The notes under the pieces are model-generated. The model was given only the letters and a program-made list of their open reading frames with translations, was not told where the DNA came from and made no database searches. A program made the position numbers and the translations under genes. A stretch of 64,000 bases of DNA from Azorinus chamasolen (Eukaryota; Mollusca; Bivalvia; Cardiida; Solecurtidae), in assembly GCA_963576725.1 (NCBI GenBank), contig OY755244.1, positions 33,515,876 to 33,579,875 on the forward strand, written 5' to 3'. Below are positions 52,501 through 58,500 of the stretch, one piece after another; position 1 is the stretch's first letter, and every line of letters begins with the position of its first letter.

Positions 52501-55500
52501 ATATGTGAAGTTTCAAATCAATTGAACCAGTAGATAAAGAGTTATTGTCCGGACAAAAAAATATGTAAAAGGGGAATAACTCCAAAAATATTGGTGCTAG
52601 AGTTATGACCCTTGTGAATGACACTAGCCCTCATCATGCTTCTTCAATGTGTGAAGTTATAATGAATTTGGCATAACATTGTAGGAGATATGGCCCGGAC
52701 AAAAAGCGTGACAGACGGACAGACGGACAGACGGACGGACGTACTAACAAATGGGTAGTTGTGTGACTTTTTCCTTTGATCTTTTCTTGTGTGACTAGTC
52801 CCACAAGAAAAACTATTTTTGGCTCTAACTTTGGAAAAGAATGATCTGGAAGCTAACCCTAACCCTAACCCTATGTCCCACAACTGGCCAGGTTAATGTC
52901 ACAAGAAATGGCCAGGTTAATGTCACAAGAGATGGCCAGGTTAATGATTTTACTTGTGGGACTAGTTAGAAAAAGTCACACAACTACCCTTTGGTGAGTG
53001 CGGACAGACGGACGGACAGACGGACGGACAGACGGACAGACAGACGGAATCGAGCAAACCTATAGTCCCCCAACCGGTAACCGGTGGGGGACTAATAACA
53101 GTCAAATTGAAGGCGAAGTGCATGACACCAACTACCCATGTTTAAATGGAGACAGACAGCCTGCCCGACTGACAACCAAAGTGATTCCAGTATATGTTTA
53201 TATGTTAGAGATTTGCATATAGCTGTGTATAATCCTTGTATCTACAGCTCTGATGTTGTTGAATACCTGCTGCGTCGGCATCTTGGTCAGTTGCTGTAAC
53301 TGTAACCAAGGTTGTCCCAACAGCAACACTCTCCAGTTGGTTAGCATTGTATGACGTAGGCATAAACACTGGGTCATTATCATTAACATCTGAAACAGAA
53401 ACACAACATGTGTCATCATAACAACTAGGACCCGTTGTACTAAAAATCCTACGAATGAAATTATATAAAGTTATATAAATTAACCCTTTCCTCCATATGC
53501 TATTTTTAGACCCAACCTCTTTGAATGAATCTACCCAAAAGGAGTATTTACTAGAGACAAGTAAAATTTTAGAAATTTGTAGTTTGAAACCATTGTGATA
53601 AATAGAGCATTTGCTCCTATAGGAGCAAATGCTCTATTTATCACAACGGTTTCAAGAAGTGGTTATTACAGAGGCGTAGAAAGGCGTATTTATGGAGGAA
53701 GGGGTTAATATGTAATAGGATGTGTGATAATTTTGACTATACAGATCATAGCACCTGTCATAAATTAGAAATTACATTAATTTTGGTTGTATGATCTTTA
53801 GTAAAACAGGTCTTTTGTTGTACTGTAGTAGCCCAGTTTGGGCTTACCTGCAGGGAATGAATGTTTATTATATTTAGTTTGTGAAGTTACAAGTTACATT
53901 AAGCCCTTCCTCCATAAATACACCTTTTCTATGTGTTTGTACGAGTAGATCCAGATCAGACGGCTCCTGTTGGAGCTGTTTGATCAAGGTCTGCTGTTTG
54001 CTTATGAAATAATATATAGATTCTGCAGTTTCTGCCATGCCTAAATATTCCTGTGGTCAAACTTCCCTGTGCTTATGTGCCATTATAAAAATTAATCAAA
54101 TTAACATTCGTGATGTCATTATTTCTTTCATGAATATTCATGGAGTAAAGGGTTAAGATGATGTATCAAGGTGTATTTGCTAAATATTTGAATTGTTTTA
54201 CATACATTAATCAAAATACTAAAGATAATAGTAATATTTTTGCATGCTCATGTGTTTCATAAATGTAACTAAATATCAAGTTATTTTGGAACATCAAGCC
54301 CGGTGACTGCCTTTTATGTAAATGGTGTTTATATAAATAACAAGATGTGTTTGTGAAACACTACACTATGCCCCCCCCCCCCCATCCTTATAGGCTAGCT
54401 GGCCGAATATGAAGACTCTATATGAGCTTTAACCTTGAAGGATGACCTTGACATGTCAAGTCAACACGCACTACATGCAGCTCCATGAGATACACATGCA
54501 TGCCAAATATCAAGTCTCTATCTGTACTAAATCAAATAGTATAGTGAATGTAATCTTCAAGACAATTTACGTGTCTTTTACAGAGGCGTCAAAAGGCGAT
54601 GTGTCAATATGAGGGAATGGGTTTAGTTGTAAACGAATTTGGTCAGCTGAGTCAATCTTGACCTGTAATCAAACTTGAGCTGTATTGTTATAAAACACAT
54701 GTATTGCACAGTATTGCAAAGAATTGTGTCTTGTTTTTAATCCTGCAATTCTTTTAGACATTTACCCATTCCCTCATACTGATGCCTTTTGACATCTTGT
54801 TGTCAGTTTTTGAAACCACTGTCATGAACAGAGCATTTACTGAGTGGTTATGGTCTTCGACTGACAATCGCTTAGCCCCTCACCGTTGTGGGTTCGAAAC
54901 CAGGTATGGGCATTTGGATTTTTCATGTGAGGAAGCCTTCCAACTGGCTTGCAGTAGGTCATTGGTTCTACCTGGAAGTTCTTCTGTGTAAGAAGGAATG
55001 AAATTTATACGTGCACAAAAGAACCTCTGGAGTCCAACTCCACCTGTAATTAGCTCGACGTCGTAATACGACTGAAAAACTGTTAAAACAAAGTAAAACC
55101 CAACAATATCTGTGCTTCAGATCTTGATTTCCATATTAAGGTGATACTATTTTTTTAAAAAAATGAAGTGAATATCTTATTAAATAAAAAAGTTACAGCT
55201 AATCCTCATTTTTGCAGATTTTTGTAAAGTGCAATGGCCATAACTCTGTAAAGACAAACTGAATGAACCTCAAAATAAACTCAGCTTCAAATTTTGTTGC
55301 TTAAAACATTTGTGTTAAGTTTCATTTATATCATTTTAATAGTTTTCCCAGAAAACAACAGACAAACTAAAAGTTGATCGACAAACAAAGCAACGAACAC
55401 GCAAAGTTCAAGGACCATAACTTTTGAATAAAATTACATATCAAAACCCCCGCAATATATGTGAAAATTCACATTAAGGTTTAACCATATAAAAAAATTG

Positions 55501-58500
55501 AAGTAAATATCATTTCAAATGAAAATGTTATGGCCATCCTCATATTTGCATAGATTTGCATTATTTTTTTAAGTGCAAGGGCCATAACTCCGAAACAACA
55601 AATCAAATGATGCTCAGAATCAACTTAGCTTCAGGTCTTGATGCATTAAACATGTGTATGAAGTTTCATTAATATCTGTCAAACAGTTTTGCCAGAAAAC
55701 AGCGGACAAACTATATGCATATATTTGCATTATTTTTTAAGAAAAGGGCCATAACTCCGAAACGAAAAATCAAATAAACCTCAGAATCGACTCAGCATCA
55801 GATCTTGATGCATTAAACATTTTTGTGAAGTTTCATTAATATCTCTCAAATAGTTTTCCCAGAAAACAGCGGACAAACTATTTGCATGTATTTGCATTAT
55901 TTTTTAAGGACAAGGGCCATAACTCTGAAACGAAAAATCAAATGATCCTCAGAATCAATTCAGTTTCAGATCTTGATGCATTAAACATTTTTGTGAAGTT
56001 TCATTAATATCTCTCGAATAGTTTCCCAGAAAACAGCGGACAAACTATTTGCATGTATTTGCATTATTTTTTAAATACAAGGGCCATAACTCCGAAACGA
56101 CAAATCAAATGAACCTTAGAATTGACTCAGCTTCAGATCTTGATGCATTAAACATTTGTGTTAAGTTTCATTAATATCTCTCAAATAGTTTTCCCAGAAA
56201 ACAGCGGACAACTATTTGCATATTTTTTTAAGAACAAGGGCCATAACTCTGAAAATGAAAAATCAAATGAACCTCAGAATCAACTCAGCTTCAGATCTTG
56301 ATGCATTAAACATTTGTGTGAAGTTTCATTAATATCTGTTAAATAGTTTTCCCACAAAACAGCGGACAAACTATTTGCATGTATTTGCATTATTTTTTAA
56401 GTAAAAGGGCCATAACTCCGAAATGACAAATCAAATTAACCTCAGAATCGACTCAGCTTCAGATCTTGATGCATTTAACATTTGTGTGAAGTTTCATTAA
56501 TATCTCTCAAATAGTTTTCCCAGAAAACAGGACAAACTAGAACTGTAAGCCAAAGGCTAACGAATACCCCCCACCTGTCTGCTTGTCAGAACACCTATCA
56601 TCAATCTGAACATATGTACATACAGGAACGTGAAGAGATTTAAAAACAATACATGCCCCAACCCAATTTATGTAATAAAAATGAAGAATAATTCTTAGAA
56701 ATAAGACCCTTTCATGAGGTTTTTGTCAAATCCAAAGTTCTAAAGCTAGGTACCTTTTCAGAAAAACATTAAGTTCAAGGACCATAACTCTGGGATACTG
56801 ATGATTATTCAACCAGACCGATATTTGAACTTAAGCTGTACCTCTTCTAGATTTATTTTTATGTCAAATATGAAGTTAATATCTGCAACCACTTCCAAAG
56901 AAAGACCGGAAAACTGAAAATTTGACAAAAAAATAAAGTTCAAGGGCCATAACTCTGGCAAAAATTATTCAACCAGACTGAGATTGGATATTAAGCTGTA
57001 AATCATGTAGAGTTAGCTTTATGCCAAATATAAAGTTAATATCTGCAACCACATTCAAGAAAAGTCCGGAAAACTGAAAATTTGACAAAAAATTAAAGTT
57101 CAAGGGCCATAACTCTGACAAAAATTATTCAACCAGACTGAGATTGGGAATTAAGCTGTAAATCATGTAGAGTTAGCTTTATGCCAAATATAAAGTTAAT
57201 ATCTGCAACCACTTCTAAGAAAAGCCCGGAAAATCCCAAATTTGAAGAAAAAAATTAAAGTACAAGGGCAATAACTCTGGAAATAATTATTCAACCGGAC
57301 TGAGATTGTAACATAAGCTGTAACTTATACAGATTTAGCTTTGTATTAAATATAGAGTTGATATCTGGAGTCACTTCCATAAAAAGTCCAGAAAACCGGA
57401 AAACATTGGTACGGGACTAAAAAGGGGAGATAACTCCTGAAGTAGTGGTCCGATCATAACGGAAATATGCGGTGCACAGGTTTATATGGTCATATGGCTA
57501 TATATGAACTTTCAATAAAATTGAAGCAAAACTGTAGAAGAAGAAGGCCGGACAAAATTGTGTCCACGGACGGACAGACGGACGGACAGACGGACAACCT
57601 GATTCCAGTATACCCCCCCCAAACTTCGTTGTGGGGGGTATAACTATTTGCATATTTTTAAGGACAAGGGCCATAACTCTGAAATGAAAAATCAAATGAA
57701 CCTCAATCAACTCAGCTTCAGATCTTGATGCATTAAACATTTGTGTGAAGTTTCATTAATATCTGTCAAATAGTTTTCCCAGAAAACAGCGGACAAACAA
57801 AATGTTGACGGACGAACGCACGAACGAACGAACGAACGGACGGACGGACGGACAGGGCCACGACAATATACGACCACCTTTATTAGGTGGGCGTATAATA
57901 AAAACCATAGGAGCAAATGCTCTATTGATCACAATGGTTGCAAAACTACACAATTCTAAAACTTTCCTTTTCTCTTGTGTAGCCATAAGAGACTGTGATG
58001 AAACAGTTTATAGGCTTAGACTGTGTGGCTTGGTAGCTCAGTCTGCAGAGTGTTGGCATGGTAAGTCAAAGGCTCTGGGTTCACGAGTCACAACTTTTTC
58101 ACCTTGGCGCCAAACGTAAATTGCTCCTTTGAACTATTCAAGGAGGTTTGGTCTTAAAATAACCTATGAGGGAATGGATTTAAAAATAGCCTATGAGGGA
58201 ATGAGTCTAAGAATAGCCTTTGAGGGAATTGGTCTAAAAATAGCCTATGAGAGAATGGGTTTAATGACCATGTTATGTATGTACTGACTGACAGCACAAA
58301 CATAGAAAAACAGATGGATGAAAGTGAAACTAGAGGTTTTTGTCACAAAAACGGATGTCTCCCCTCTTATAAAAACAATATGTAAAGGGAAATCACTAAA
58401 AATGGTATGGACTTGATGATTGATACTTCCCCTCATTATGCGCTTTTCACACCACATTTTTCAAGAAGAAAATGATGACAGCTAATAACTTCAAAAATAT

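Noticed and set aside
52853..52873. Chromosome end
   Set aside because: Only three CTAACC units lie inside a MITE, and the same MITE occurs again at 59.6 kb; this is interstitial.
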